Shown: piece by piece, positions 1-12,052 of the stretch
Numbering within the stretch: position 1 is the first letter of the stretch
Layout of the letters: every line of letters begins with the position of its first letter
Source of the DNA: Synechococcus sp. CB0101
GTDB lineage: Bacteria; Cyanobacteriota; Cyanobacteriia; PCC-6307; Cyanobiaceae
Assembly: GCF_000179235.2 (NCBI RefSeq)
Contig: NZ_CP039373.1
Span: 2,083,502 to 2,147,501 of the forward strand
DNA length: 64,000 nt
Direction of reading: 5' to 3'
The notes under the pieces: model-generated
Databases searched by the model: none
The model's input: the letters and a program-made list of their open reading frames with translations, nothing else
What the model was told of the DNA's origin: nothing
Position numbers and translations under genes: made by a program

Positions 1-132
1 CCGAGCCGACGGGAGTCTGATCCTTATTTGCGGCAGAGCCGCTTGCAGATTGGGAGACCGATCAATAGCGAAGCTGCTTGCCAAATTCGAGAGAATAGGC
101 CTCAACAGCCTGAAGCGTTAGGAGGATTAATT
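1..132 (+). other. 3' end of 16S-23S internal transcribed spacer
   Basis: The sequence directly before the 23S 5' end has no open frame and fits the tail of the rRNA operon spacer. The 16S gene and any spacer tRNAs would lie outside the window. Confidence 0.8.
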
Positions 133-3008
<2,876 letters not shown>

Positions 3009-3170
3009 ACCTCAGCTCTCAAACCTTGAAAAAGGCGAGATCTTTGTCTTCTAGAGCGGACCTCCAACACCTGCGTCAGCAGGCAGACGGACTGGTCTGT
3101 AACCTATGCAGTTCTCAGGGTTCACCTGAGAGCGAAGAATGCTTTGAAAGCTTGTCACCCAAGTTTTCTA

Positions 3171-3289
3171 TCCTGGTGTCCATGGCGCATTGGAACCACT
3201 CCGATCCATCTCGAACTCGGCTGTGAAACGATGCAGCGCCGACGATATTTGGGGGGTAGCCCCCTGAGAAAATAGGTCGATGCCAGGTA
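3171..3289 (+). rRNA. rrf: 5S ribosomal RNA
   Basis: 119 nt starting TCCTGGTGTC and ending GATGCCAGGT; the two ends pair as the 5S helix I. The internal GGAACCACTCCGATCCATC segment is the conserved loop region. It lies about 160 bp after the 23S, the normal rRNA operon spacing. Confidence 0.96.
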
Positions 3290-3364
3290 AAACACTCTTT
3301 GCTCTAGCCATCTCACGTTCTAGTTGCTGCTGTTGATCAGCCGATTGGAGCGATGAGACAGAGA

Positions 3365-3389
3365 AGCCACCCGACAGGGTGGCTTTTTT
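3365..3389 (+). terminator. Rho-independent terminator of the rRNA operon
   Basis: Perfect 8-bp stem AGCCACCC / GGGTGGCT with a GACA loop, followed by six T residues. It lies about 75 bp after the 5S gene and is the likely end of the rRNA transcript. Confidence 0.85.
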
Positions 3390-3547
3390 GTTGGCTGCGG
3401 GGAGGTGAGGCTGTAGCGCAATTGCTAAAGACCATCCACGCAGTACTGAATCAGTCAGATACCCCAAAGGCAGAAGACCAGCAGGCTGGATGGATGGGAA
3501 TCCTCCTCACCTGCTGGGATCTCGGCGGATTCAGCAAACAGCTCTGC

Positions 3548-3940
3548 TCAGCTGCGATGGACGTGCACCTGCTGCCAGCTGCCGTTGGTGCGTTGCCAGA
3601 TGCGGGTTTCGCAGCAGCTGGCTGTGATCGGTTCCCCGCCAGCGAGCCGTTGGGTGAGGCGGGTGTAGCTGAGTACGACGGCGTCATCGCTGAGCCATCG
3701 CAGGTGCGGGCGGGCCATCGTCACCGTCACGGCTGTGGCGGGTGCATCGCCGGCCGGGAGGTTGAAGTAGTACTGGTGGAAGGGCAGGCCTTCTACCAAG
3801 TGTCCGTTGGTTTCCCCCTCGAAGCAGCTCAGGTCGGCCGCGCAGAAGGTGGCATAACGGCTCCAGTCGCCATTCACCACGCTGTCGAGCATGGCTTGAT
3901 TGATGGAGAGAATCTCCTGGTCACGATCACTCAGGGCCAT
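3548..3940 (-). CDS. SnoaL-like / CaMKII-association-domain (DUF4440-type) protein
   Basis: 130 aa starting MALSDRDQEIL. The opening helix with NQAMLDSVVNGDW, then CFEGETNGHLVEGLPFHQYYF and a C-terminal TRIWQRTNGSWQQVHVHRS, is the signature of the SnoaL-like / calcium-calmodulin kinase II association fold, an NTF2-like dimeric domain. A longer frame to 4018 exists, but its first 26 residues look non-coding. The gene overlaps the end of mtnC by 14 bp and is probably the last cistron of the mtnB-mtnC operon. The substrate is unknown. Confidence 0.8.
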   Translation of the reverse strand: MALSDRDQEILSINQAMLDSVVNGDWSRYATFCAADLSCFEGETNGHLVEGLPFHQYYFNLPAGDAPATAVTVTMARPHLRWLSDDAVVLSYTRLTQRLAGGEPITASCCETRIWQRTNGSWQQVHVHRS

Positions 3941-4667
3941 GCGCGGGATTGAGCCTGCGGTAATCGTTGATTCTCTCAAACCTGCCGCTGTCTCGCCCTG
4001 GGTTGCCCTCGCGATCACTGAACAGCACAGCCATGCCAGCTGCTGAAGCTGCTTCTAGCTCGCTCAGGGCATCACTGATGAACAGCACCTGCTGCGCGGC
4101 TGCCTTCATCTGCTCGGCAATTGCGCTGTAGCTCGCGGGCTCTTGTTTGGACCCGATGCGTGTGTCAAACCAGTGGCTGAAGAGAGGTCTTAAGTCGCCC
4201 GCTGTGCTGTGGCCGTATAGCAGTTGTTGTGCTGGAGCAGATCCAGACGAGTACACCGCCAACGTGAAGCCTTCTTGATGCCAGCGTTGTAGTGATTCAG
4301 CAACATCGCTGAACAGCGGCGCCACCAAAGTTCCACTGGCGTAACCAGAACGCCAGATCCGGCCCTGCAGATCTTTCAGCGCTGTGAGCTTCACATCGCG
4401 ATCGATCAAGTGCTGAAGGTAGGGCGCAACACGCGCAGCGCCCTGCTGCTCTTGGCAGACCTGCAGTAGGGCCACGGCCTCGGTTGAGGAATCGTTGCGC
4501 CAGGCTGACTCCACGTCGTTTGCTAGCTGCTGAATCTCGGGATCCTGGCCGTGGGTGTTCAGAAAGTCTGGGATCGCGGCTCGGGCATAGGGGAAGAGCA
4601 CGTCCGCTACAAAACTCACCGGGCAGGTGGTTCCTTCGATATCCAGCAGCAGGTGGGTGATGGTCAT
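3927..4667 (-). CDS. mtnC: Enolase-phosphatase E1 (methionine salvage)
   Basis: 246 aa HAD-superfamily enzyme that enolises and dephosphorylates 2,3-diketo-5-methylthiopentyl-1-phosphate in the methionine salvage pathway. HAD motif I is LLDIEGTTCP near residues 7-16, motif II is VYSSGSAP near 138, and the acidic motif III region is FISDALSELEAA near 195. Length matches MtnC/MasA. Its ATG overlaps the stop of mtnB (ATGA), so the two are translationally coupled. Confidence 0.93.
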   Translation of the reverse strand: MTITHLLLDIEGTTCPVSFVADVLFPYARAAIPDFLNTHGQDPEIQQLANDVESAWRNDSSTEAVALLQVCQEQQGAARVAPYLQHLIDRDVKLTALKDLQGRIWRSGYASGTLVAPLFSDVAESLQRWHQEGFTLAVYSSGSAPAQQLLYGHSTAGDLRPLFSHWFDTRIGSKQEPASYSAIAEQMKAAAQQVLFISDALSELEAASAAGMAVLFSDREGNPGRDSGRFERINDYRRLNPAHGPE

Positions 4668-5347
4668 GGCGTTGCTGATGCGGTTTGCGGACGCTGCACC
4701 AATGCCTCCAGCAGCAACTGACGCCAGCGTTGCTCCAGCAGGAACTCCAGGATCTCGAGATGGCGAACAGCGGTGCCAAGGTTGCGGCCCCAGGCATAGA
4801 GGCCGTGGCCTGCAATCAGCACGCCATGGGGTGCATCAGCCAATACCGGCCGCACTCTTAGGGAGAGGGAATCGAGATCTTGATCATTGGCGTACACGGG
4901 TATCTGCACGCTGCAGGCATGGGTTTTGACGCCTTCGAGTCCCTTCATCATTTCCAGATCGCGCAATTCAAGATGACCACGCTCCAGGGGTTGGCCGGCA
5001 CTCCCCTGCTGTAGGGCCCATTGCGAGAGAAGTGTTCCCGCCTGCGAATGGGTGTGTAGCACCGCCCCCGCTCCGCAGCTGTTCACGATTTCCAGGTGCA
5101 GGGCCGTTTCGGCGCTGGCTTTTCCTTTGCCCGCCACCACGGAGCCTGTTTCACTCACTTGAATCAGATCACGGGGGGCGACGCTTCCCTTGTCGACCCC
5201 GCTGGGTGCCATTAACAGCACCACTGGATCGCGCTCCAGCACACAGCTGAAGTTGCCGCCGGTTCCATCACACCAGCCACGCTGATGGATGTTGGCCATC
5301 GCTTTGCTCAGCGCCGAGGCCAGGGCGGTGGTGTTGGCATTGGCCAT
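4664..5347 (-). CDS. mtnB: Methylthioribulose-1-phosphate dehydratase
   Basis: 227 aa class II aldolase-fold enzyme that dehydrates methylthioribulose-1-phosphate in methionine salvage. Visible are the GTGGNFS phosphate-binding motif (about residues 29-35), the metal-binding HTHS motif (about 97-100) and a third histidine in AGHGLYAWGRN (about 180-190). It is first in a tightly packed mtnB-mtnC-SnoaL-like operon. mutM lies just upstream on the same strand with a 21-bp gap, so read-through is possible. Confidence 0.93.
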   Translation of the reverse strand: MANANTTALASALSKAMANIHQRGWCDGTGGNFSCVLERDPVVLLMAPSGVDKGSVAPRDLIQVSETGSVVAGKGKASAETALHLEIVNSCGAGAVLHTHSQAGTLLSQWALQQGSAGQPLERGHLELRDLEMMKGLEGVKTHACSVQIPVYANDQDLDSLSLRVRPVLADAPHGVLIAGHGLYAWGRNLGTAVRHLEILEFLLEQRWRQLLLEALVQRPQTASATP

Positions 5348-5368
5348 GGGTCCACAACGCAGGCACCA

Positions 5369-6217
5369 TCAAGCAGCTTGGCAGTTGGGGCACCAGTGGC
5401 TGCTGCGGCCCCCCAGCTTGTCGCGCTGTATGGGAGTGCCGCAGACCCGGCACGGTTCACCACTCCGCCGGTAGACCCACGCTGCATTGCCGTAGTTGCC
5501 GTTGGTGCCGGTGAGGTCACGGAAATCGCTGAATGTGGTGCCGCCTGCGCCGATGCTGGCTTCGAGCACCTCCACCAGGGCGCTGTGCAACCGCTTGAGC
5601 TGGGCTGGTGCCAGCTGTCCGCTCGGTGTTTGCGGTGCGATCCGGCTCATGAACAGCGATTCATCGGCGTAGATGTTGCCCACCCCAGCCACCAAGGCTT
5701 GATCCAGCAGGGCCGTTTTGATCGACCGGGTTGAGCCTGCCAATTTGGCGGCTAAGTGCTCAGCGCTGAAGTCGGTGCTGAAGGGTTCCGGCCCCAGCCG
5801 GCGTAGGCCGGTCATCACCGACTCCAGCGGTTCTCCTGGGGGCACCCACCACATTTCTCCGAAGCTGCGCAGGTCCACAAAGCGCAGTTCTTGCTCCTGG
5901 GTATTCCAGATGCGGACTCGCGTGTGGCGGCAGGGCTCGGCTGGGGTGTTCATCCATAGGAACTGCCCGGTCATGCGCAGGTGCACGCCCCAATGGCCTG
6001 CATCGGCGCCGCCGCGTTGCAGCGTGGCCATCAGGTATTTGCCCCGCCGCAGCCACTGCTGCACGGTGCAACCCTCCAGGGCGCTGCAGAAGAGCTCCGG
6101 TAAGGGCGGTGACGCGATCGCTCGGGCCCGCAGCACCTCGACACGGGCAATCTCGAAGCCGCTCACCTGCTGCTCCAGCCCGCGCCGCACCGTTTCCACT
6201 TCGGGCAGTTCAGGCAC
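5369..6217 (-). CDS. mutM: Formamidopyrimidine-DNA glycosylase
   Basis: 282 aa bifunctional DNA glycosylase/AP lyase that removes 8-oxoguanine. The frame is open to 6253, but the catalytic N-terminal proline must follow the initiator, so I start at GTG 6217 to give (M)PELPEVETVRRGL with Pro2 and Glu3. The conserved lysine is in LRRGKYL (near 58). The C-terminal zinc finger is CRVC-(x)17-CPNC. Length is normal for Fpg. Confidence 0.95.
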   Translation of the reverse strand: MPELPEVETVRRGLEQQVSGFEIARVEVLRARAIASPPLPELFCSALEGCTVQQWLRRGKYLMATLQRGGADAGHWGVHLRMTGQFLWMNTPAEPCRHTRVRIWNTQEQELRFVDLRSFGEMWWVPPGEPLESVMTGLRRLGPEPFSTDFSAEHLAAKLAGSTRSIKTALLDQALVAGVGNIYADESLFMSRIAPQTPSGQLAPAQLKRLHSALVEVLEASIGAGGTTFSDFRDLTGTNGNYGNAAWVYRRSGEPCRVCGTPIQRDKLGGRSSHWCPNCQAA

Positions 6218-6273
6218 GCGCAGCTGGATGGCTTCAGGGCCACAGACTGCCACGAGGGGTGCTGCTCACCACG

Positions 6274-6304
6274 CAAAAGCCCCGGCCTGGAACAGACCGG
6301 GGCT
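6274..6304 (-). terminator. Terminator after psaE
   Basis: Inverted repeat AGCCCCGG / CCGGGGCT with an 11-nt loop, followed on the minus strand by TTTTGCG. It lies between psaE and mutM, so the two are probably separate transcripts. Confidence 0.75.
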
Positions 6305-6340
6305 CAAGGGGAAGGCTGCTGCTGCAGACGACTCGGAGGA

Positions 6341-6550
6341 TCAGGCCTTCTCGAGCTCGCTCTCAGCAAAGTTGTTGGTGTTGATGCCGCCTTCGGAGCC
6401 GCTCACGCCGTTGTAGTTCACCTTCTCGAAGCGCACCACCACGGGGTAGCGGATGCCGGAGGTGTCGATCGAGGCAACGGTGCCGACTTCGTTGAACCAG
6501 TAGGACTCAGGACGCTTGATGCGCACTTTGTCGCCGCGGGAGATGGCCAT
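6341..6550 (-). CDS. psaE: Photosystem I reaction centre subunit IV
   Basis: 69 aa, the standard length for PsaE. It begins [20 protein letters not shown] and contains NYNGVSG, both hallmarks of this SH3-like peripheral subunit on the stromal/cytoplasmic side of photosystem I, where it helps ferredoxin docking and cyclic electron flow. It is monocistronic, with a strong terminator downstream. It is the clearest evidence that the host is an oxygenic cyanobacterium. Confidence 0.98.
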   Translation of the reverse strand: MAISRGDKVRIKRPESYWFNEVGTVASIDTSGIRYPVVVRFEKVNYNGVSGSEGGINTNNFAESELEKA

Positions 6551-6660
6551 CGCTGCGCAAAGAAAGGGTGGCTGTCAGAGGGAATGTACCCGCGCTGGGC
6601 GGGTGTTCTCACCGGCCGTCACGAAACGTGGCACCATCGACCTTCCCTGAGCGCATCCCA

Positions 6661-7704
6661 ATGGCCGAGGCCCCATCCTTCAGCCTCGATCTGCCGGATC
6701 CCGAGAGCGACACCATCAGCTCGATGGAGTTCCTGGCACGCATTGAGGAAGCCTGGGCCATCTGCGATCGCTTCGATCTGCAGACCGAGATCTGGCGGGG
6801 GCGGATTCTCAAGGCGGTGCGCGATCGCGAGCGCCGTGGTGGTGAGGGCCGCGGGGCCGGCTTTCTGCAGTGGCTCCGGGAGCAGGAGATCAGCAAAACC
6901 CGGGCCTACGCCCTGATCCAACTGGCGGAATCGGCCGATCAGATGCTGGGCGAAGGCGTGCTGGAAGAAACCAGCGTGAACAACTTCTCCAAGCGCGCCT
7001 TCATGGAAACGGCCCAGGCCGACCCCGAGGTGCAGCTGATGATCGGCGAGGCCGCCAACGATGGGCAGCAGATCACCCGCAAGCAGGTGCGTCAGCTCAC
7101 CGATGAATTCACGGCGGCGACCAGCCCATTACTGCCGGAGGAGATCCGCCAGCGCACAGCGGAAAATCTGCTGCCCCCCAAGGCGGTGGCGCCCCTGGTG
7201 AAGGAGCTGGCCAAGCTGCCGGATGAACAGCAGGAAGACCTGCGCAAGGTGCTGCGCGATGAGCCCGAGCTGGAGCGCGTGAAGGATGTGACCAGCACCG
7301 CCCGCTGGTTGAGCAAGGCCACTGAAGCGGGGCTGTCGGTGCGGGCCTTCCAGCAGGGTGAGCTCGATTTTGATAAAGCCATGCAGGAAGCGCTGCGCCT
7401 GGATGCCCTTGGGCTCTTGGCCGACGCGGTGGGTCAAGCCCAGGCATTGGAATCGGCCGTTCTCAAGTTGCACACCAGTTGGCGGCGTCTGAATGGATTG
7501 CAGGAGCGCCTTTGGGTGGAGAGCGGCAGCAGCACCCCCCATCTGCGGGAACTACTCACCGCCCTGCAGACCCTGAGCGGCAACACGCTGCGGGTGTCGT
7601 TGGGGGAGCTGGCAGGCGGTAAGCGGGTGCGGCTGCAGCTGGTGGAGGAGGCCCCGGATCAACTCGAGGCCCCCGCGATCCCCGTGATGGCCCAGGCCGG
7701 CTGA
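6661..7704 (+). CDS. Conserved picocyanobacterial protein, helical, function unknown
   Basis: 347 aa from ATG 6661 (MAEAPSFSLDLPDPES); an upstream extension to 6568 lacks conserved character. The first part (about 20-100) has FLQWLREQEISKTRAYALIQLAE, resembling the helical DNA-binding segment of ParB/KorB-like or phage Lar-type proteins. The rest is acidic and helical with no catalytic motif I know. It ends 10 bp before recQ and is likely cotranscribed with it. I recognise it only as a protein conserved in marine Synechococcus-like genomes. Confidence 0.8.
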   Translation: MAEAPSFSLDLPDPESDTISSMEFLARIEEAWAICDRFDLQTEIWRGRILKAVRDRERRGGEGRGAGFLQWLREQEISKTRAYALIQLAESADQMLGEGVLEETSVNNFSKRAFMETAQADPEVQLMIGEAANDGQQITRKQVRQLTDEFTAATSPLLPEEIRQRTAENLLPPKAVAPLVKELAKLPDEQQEDLRKVLRDEPELERVKDVTSTARWLSKATEAGLSVRAFQQGELDFDKAMQEALRLDALGLLADAVGQAQALESAVLKLHTSWRRLNGLQERLWVESGSSTPHLRELLTALQTLSGNTLRVSLGELAGGKRVRLQLVEEAPDQLEAPAIPVMAQAG

Positions 7705-7714
7705 GGCCGGGTTG

Positions 7715-9199
7715 ATGGCGGATCCTCTGGAGCAGGCGCTGCAGGAGCATTTCGGTTGGGCAAGCTTCCGCCCCGGCCAGCGGCCGGTGGTGGAGGCGAT
7801 GCTCGAAGGGCGCGACTGCCTGGCGGTGCTGCCCACGGGCGCTGGCAAATCGCTCTGTTATCAGCTGCCTGCGCTGGTGCGTGGCGGCTTGGTGCTGGTG
7901 ATTTCGCCGCTGGTGGCCTTGATGGAAGATCAGGTGCAGCACCTGCAGCGCCGCGGCATTCCGGCGGCCTGTTTGCATAGGGGGCTCGATCCGGCCCGCC
8001 GCCGCGATCTGATCGCCCGGGTGCGCAGCAACCGGCTGCGGCTGATCTATCTGGCACCCGAGCGCCTGCAGGTGGAGGCCACCCGCCAACTGCTGGAAGA
8101 TATCCACGAGCAGGGGCAGTTGGTGGGCGTGGCCATCGATGAAGCCCACTGCATCAGCGCCTGGGGCCACGATTTCCGCCCCGACTACCGCCGCCTAGGC
8201 CAGCTGCGTCGGCTCTGCCCAGGCGTGCCGCTGGTGGCCCTCAGTGCCACGGCGGCACCTCGGGTACGGGCTGATTTGATTCGCATGTTGGAGCTGCGGC
8301 GCCCGCTCATCCAGGTGCGCTCTGCCCGTCGCGACAATCTGGCCTATGCGATGCGGCGGCGGCCGGCTGATCCGATGCCGCAGGTGCTGGAGGCCCTGGC
8401 GGAAGCCCGAGGCGCCAAGCTGATCTACGCACGCACCCGCCGTTCGGTGGAAAGCTGGGCGCGGCGGCTCTGCGATGCCGGCGTTGAGGCGATCGCGTAT
8501 CACGCCGGGATGGATCCGGAGAGCCGGGCCCTTGCCCTCACCCACTTCCAGGAGCATGCGGCGCCGGTGTTGGTGGCCACGGTGGCCTTCGGGATGGGCG
8601 TCGATCGGCCGGATGTGGGCCTGGTGTTGCACCTCGATTTGCCGGCGAGCCCTGAGGGGTATCTCCAGGAATCCGGTCGGGCTGGCCGCGATGGCCTGCC
8701 GGCGTGCTGTCTGGTGCTCTTCGATCCAGAGGACCGCACCAGCCTGGGCTGGGCCATCCGCGCATCAGCGGAATCGGTGAGTGATCCCCAGGAGCGTCAG
8801 CGGGTGGAGCTGGCCCAGCAGCAGCTGCGCCGCATGGAAGCGGTGGCGGAAGGCCCGGCTTGCCGGGAGCAGGCGTTGCTGCTGGCAGTGGGTGAGCTGG
8901 TGCCGCCCTGCGGCCGCTGTGATCGCTGCACGGAGCGCCCCGCCTTGAGCGACTGGTCGGAGCAGACCGCTGAGGTGCTGGCCCTGCTGGAGCAGCGGGG
9001 CGGTGTGGATCTGCGCAGCCTGGGCGACGATCTCGCTCAGGCCGAAGGCGAGGAGGTGGAGCGCTGGCGTTGGTTGGCGCGCCGTCTGGTGCAGGAAGAC
9101 CTGATCGCCGAGAGCGATGACGGCAGCCAGCGCCTCTGGCTGCGCCCGGCTGGTCGCCGCTTCTTGCGGCAGCCCTGGCCCTTCAGGCTGGCGGCCTGA
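7715..9199 (+). CDS. recQ: ATP-dependent DNA helicase RecQ
   Basis: 494 aa superfamily 2 3'-5' helicase acting in recombinational repair. Motif I is TGAGKSLCYQLPA (about 41-53), motif II DEAHCISAWGHDFRPDYRR (about 140), motif V/VI GRAGRDGLPA (about 320). The zinc-binding domain cysteines are in CGRCDRC (near 400). It is somewhat shorter than E. coli RecQ and has no HRDC domain. ATG 7715 is preferred over an in-frame TTG three bases upstream. Confidence 0.95.
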   Translation: MADPLEQALQEHFGWASFRPGQRPVVEAMLEGRDCLAVLPTGAGKSLCYQLPALVRGGLVLVISPLVALMEDQVQHLQRRGIPAACLHRGLDPARRRDLIARVRSNRLRLIYLAPERLQVEATRQLLEDIHEQGQLVGVAIDEAHCISAWGHDFRPDYRRLGQLRRLCPGVPLVALSATAAPRVRADLIRMLELRRPLIQVRSARRDNLAYAMRRRPADPMPQVLEALAEARGAKLIYARTRRSVESWARRLCDAGVEAIAYHAGMDPESRALALTHFQEHAAPVLVATVAFGMGVDRPDVGLVLHLDLPASPEGYLQESGRAGRDGLPACCLVLFDPEDRTSLGWAIRASAESVSDPQERQRVELAQQQLRRMEAVAEGPACREQALLLAVGELVPPCGRCDRCTERPALSDWSEQTAEVLALLEQRGGVDLRSLGDDLAQAEGEEVERWRWLARRLVQEDLIAESDDGSQRLWLRPAGRRFLRQPWPFRLAA

Positions 9200-10546
9200 T
9201 CAGCCCCCCTTGGCGGTGCAGAGGTCGTTAATCAGCTTGTGCTCGAAATCGCTCTGGGGCGCATCCCAGGTTTTCCAGCTGCCCGATTGCCCCGTGGCAT
9301 TGAGCCGCTTGGCGTTGCAATTGATCGCCAGGTAGAGGGGCTGGCCATCGCTGTTCAGGCTCGGGGCCACGTAGCTGCCACCCATCGGCTGCCAATTGGC
9401 CCAGTCCACCTGCAGGGGGCCGTAATTGCGCCAATCTGGGGCCGAGGGCTTACCTGGCTTGGCGGGTTTTGCAGCGGTGGCCGCAGGCTTGGCAGCTGGC
9501 TTCGCAGCCACCGGAGTGGCGGCGGGTTTCGCCGCGGGCTTCGGTTCCGGCTTGGGCTCTGGTTTCGTTTCAGGCTTGGCTGCAACGGTGGTGGCGGCGG
9601 CTGGTGCTGCCGTGGCGACAGCGGGCTTCGGCTCGGGCTTGCTGGCCACAGGCGTTGCTGCCGGCTGGGCGGCGACGGCAGGTTTCGGGGTGGGTTGGGC
9701 TGCCGGTTTAGCCGCCACTGGGGCGGGCTTGGGTGCCGGCTTGGGCTTGGCCGCCACGGGTTTCATTGCCGGCTTGGGGGCGGGTTTCGGGGTGCCGCGC
9801 AGCTTGATGGTTTGGCCCACCACCACTTGGTTGGGGTCGCTGATGCCGTTGATGGCGATCAGGTTCTGCAGTGATACGCCGTAGCGATTGGCGATCACGG
9901 AGAGGCTTTCGCCGCTCTGCACCTTGTGCTGGGTGGCGTTTTTGTTCACGGCCGGCTTCGGTGCGGCTGCGGTGCGGGTGACGGGCACCTGGATGCGGCT
10001 GCCGGCCCAGAGGTCCTGGGCGCTGCGCAGGTTGTTCATCTCCATCAGGCGCTGCACGCTGGTGCCATAGCGCTCCGCCAGCTCGGACAGGGTTTCGCCA
10101 GGTTTCACGGTGTAGTTGGCCTTCACCGTGGTGGTGCGTGTTCCCCCACCGCTGCTGGCGCCTGCGGCACCCGGCACCTGGATGCGGCTGCCGGCCCAGA
10201 GATCCTGCGGACTGTGCAGGCCATTGAGCTGCATCAGGCGCTGCACGCTGGTGCCGTAGCGCTCCGCGATTTCGGAGAGGGTTTCGCCCGGTTTCACGGT
10301 GTAGTTGCCGCTTCCGCCCCCGCGGCTGGTGGTGCCGCCGGCGCCGGGCACCTGGATGCGGCTGCCGGCCCAGAGATCCTGCGGGCTGCGCAGGTTGTTG
10401 AGCTGCATCAGGCGCTGCACACTGGTGCCGTAGCGCTCGGCGATCTCCGAGAGGGTCTCGCCCGGCTTCACCACGACCTCTCCGGCTAGGCCCGGCAGGG
10501 GCAGCAACAGGGCCAGGGCGAGTGCAGCAGCGGAGCGGCGGCGCAT
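9200..10546 (-). CDS. Secreted multi-LysM-domain protein
   Basis: 448 aa. The start at 10546 (MRRRSAAALALALLLPLPGLAGE) gives a clear signal peptide. Four LysM peptidoglycan-binding repeats follow; three are near-identical (VKPGETLSEIAERYGTSVQRLM..LWAGSRIQVPG) and the fourth is divergent (VQSGESLSVIANRYGVSLQNL). Next comes a ~120-residue Lys/Pro/Ala linker and a unique ~75-residue C-terminal domain. It is probably periplasmic or wall-attached. The near-identity of the first three repeats suggests recent internal duplication. Confidence 0.9.
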   Translation of the reverse strand: MRRRSAAALALALLLPLPGLAGEVVVKPGETLSEIAERYGTSVQRLMQLNNLRSPQDLWAGSRIQVPGAGGTTSRGGGSGNYTVKPGETLSEIAERYGTSVQRLMQLNGLHSPQDLWAGSRIQVPGAAGASSGGGTRTTTVKANYTVKPGETLSELAERYGTSVQRLMEMNNLRSAQDLWAGSRIQVPVTRTAAAPKPAVNKNATQHKVQSGESLSVIANRYGVSLQNLIAINGISDPNQVVVGQTIKLRGTPKPAPKPAMKPVAAKPKPAPKPAPVAAKPAAQPTPKPAVAAQPAATPVASKPEPKPAVATAAPAAATTVAAKPETKPEPKPEPKPAAKPAATPVAAKPAAKPAATAAKPAKPGKPSAPDWRNYGPLQVDWANWQPMGGSYVAPSLNSDGQPLYLAINCNAKRLNATGQSGSWKTWDAPQSDFEHKLINDLCTAKGG

Positions 10547-10664
10547 GGGGCGTGGGCGTTCGGCTGGAGGCACCATACGGGCCTTGGCCTGTGACGCCAG
10601 CCCTTGTTTGATAAGGCCTGGTGATCAGGCTGGGCGCTCGATTGTGCTCCGTTTCCGGGAGCGT

Positions 10665-12041
10665 TTAGCCCAGCAGTCGACGCACCAGGGGCAGCTTGCC
10701 CGCGTAAGGCGGGTAGCGGAAGGGGACATCCAGCCGGAAGGGGCGGCGCAGCACGCTGCGTTCGTGCGAGAAGGTGCGGAATCCGGCCTCGCCGTGGTAG
10801 TTCCCCATGCCGCTGTTGCCCACGCCGCCAAAAGGCAGGTCGGGCACACTCACGTGCATCACCACATCGTTGAAACAGACGCCGCCGGAGCTGGTGCGCT
10901 CCAGGATCTGCTGCTGGGCGTCGCGTTGCTTGCTGAATAAGTAGAGCGCCAGGGGTTTGGGACGCTGATTGATCCGTTCGATCGCTTCGTTGAGGTCGTT
11001 CACGCGCAGTACCGGCAGCAGGGGGCCGAACAGCTCTTCGTGCATCAAGGGGTCGTCCAGGTTGTCCACCTGGATCAAGGTGGGCGCGATGCGCCGGCGG
11101 CTGGCGTCGCTCTGGCCGCCGAAGAGCACCTGGCCGCGGCTGCGGGCCCCCTCCAGCAGGGCATGCAGCCGCTCGAATTGGGCCTGATTCACCAGGCAGC
11201 CCAGATCGGCTGAGGCCAGGGGATCGTCGCCGAAGCACTGGCTGATGCGCTCGCCGAGTCGCTCGATCAAGGGGGTTTCCACCGCCTCATCCACCAGCAG
11301 ATAGTCAGGGGCGATGCAGGTTTGGCCGGCGTTGAGGCATTTGCCCCACACCAGCCGCCGGGCGCTCACCTCCAGATCGGCATCCCGCAGCACCACCGCC
11401 GGGCTTTTTCCCCCCAGCTCCAGCGTCACCGGGGTGAGATGGCGCGCCGCGGCTTCCATCACCAGCCGGCCCACCCGTTCGCCGCCGGTGAAAAAGATGT
11501 GATCGAAGCGCTCCTGCAGCAGGGCCTGAGCCACCGGACCATCCCCCTGTACCACCTGCACCGTGGTGGTGGGAAACGCGGCGTCGATCAGATCGGCGAT
11601 CAACGCGCTGGTGGCCGGAGCGTGTTCAGACGGTTTGAGCACCACGGTGTTGCCCGCTGCCAGGGCGCTCACCAGCGGTTGCAGGCTCAGCAGGAAGGGG
11701 TAGTTCCAGGGGCCGATCACCAGCACGCAGCCCAGGGGTTCCCGGATGACTTCGGCGCGGCCGGGTTGCAAGAACACCGGCAGACCCACAGCCCGAGGCG
11801 CCATCCAGCGGCGCAAACGGCTGCGCACCAGCTGGATTTCCTGCTGCACGGCCACCAGCTCGAAGTAGGCCTCCACCGGTGGTTTGCCGAGATCGCTCGC
11901 CAGGGCTTTGAGCACCGCATCGCGTCGCTCGGCGATGGCGCGCTCGAGGCGATCGAGTTGTTCGAGGCGCCAGCTGCGCGGGCGAGTGGCACCGTCGCTC
12001 ACGGGCTGCCGCATGGCGGCAATGGGGGTGGAAAGCAGCAT
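10665..12041 (-). CDS. Class 3 aldehyde dehydrogenase
   Basis: 458 aa NAD(P)-dependent ALDH3-type enzyme, possibly a fatty-aldehyde dehydrogenase. It shows the fold motif PWNYPFLLSLQPL (about 110), GNTVVLKPSE, the general base Glu in LELGGKSP (about 205) and the catalytic Cys in NAGQTCIAPDY (about 240). The C-terminus has the family motif LPFGGVGNSGMGNYHG. An alternative ATG at 12065 would overlap the upstream regulator; ATG 12041 gives a 12-bp gap. Context (HTH regulator, kinase, response regulator) suggests controlled expression. Confidence 0.93.
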   Translation of the reverse strand: MLLSTPIAAMRQPVSDGATRPRSWRLEQLDRLERAIAERRDAVLKALASDLGKPPVEAYFELVAVQQEIQLVRSRLRRWMAPRAVGLPVFLQPGRAEVIREPLGCVLVIGPWNYPFLLSLQPLVSALAAGNTVVLKPSEHAPATSALIADLIDAAFPTTTVQVVQGDGPVAQALLQERFDHIFFTGGERVGRLVMEAAARHLTPVTLELGGKSPAVVLRDADLEVSARRLVWGKCLNAGQTCIAPDYLLVDEAVETPLIERLGERISQCFGDDPLASADLGCLVNQAQFERLHALLEGARSRGQVLFGGQSDASRRRIAPTLIQVDNLDDPLMHEELFGPLLPVLRVNDLNEAIERINQRPKPLALYLFSKQRDAQQQILERTSSGGVCFNDVVMHVSVPDLPFGGVGNSGMGNYHGEAGFRTFSHERSVLRRPFRLDVPFRYPPYAGKLPLVRRLLG

Positions 12042-12052
12042 TGAGGGCGGGC

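Noticed and set aside
9239-9884. Long Gly-rich plus-strand frames
   Set aside because: They are antisense shadows of the Ala/Pro/Lys linker of the LysM protein.
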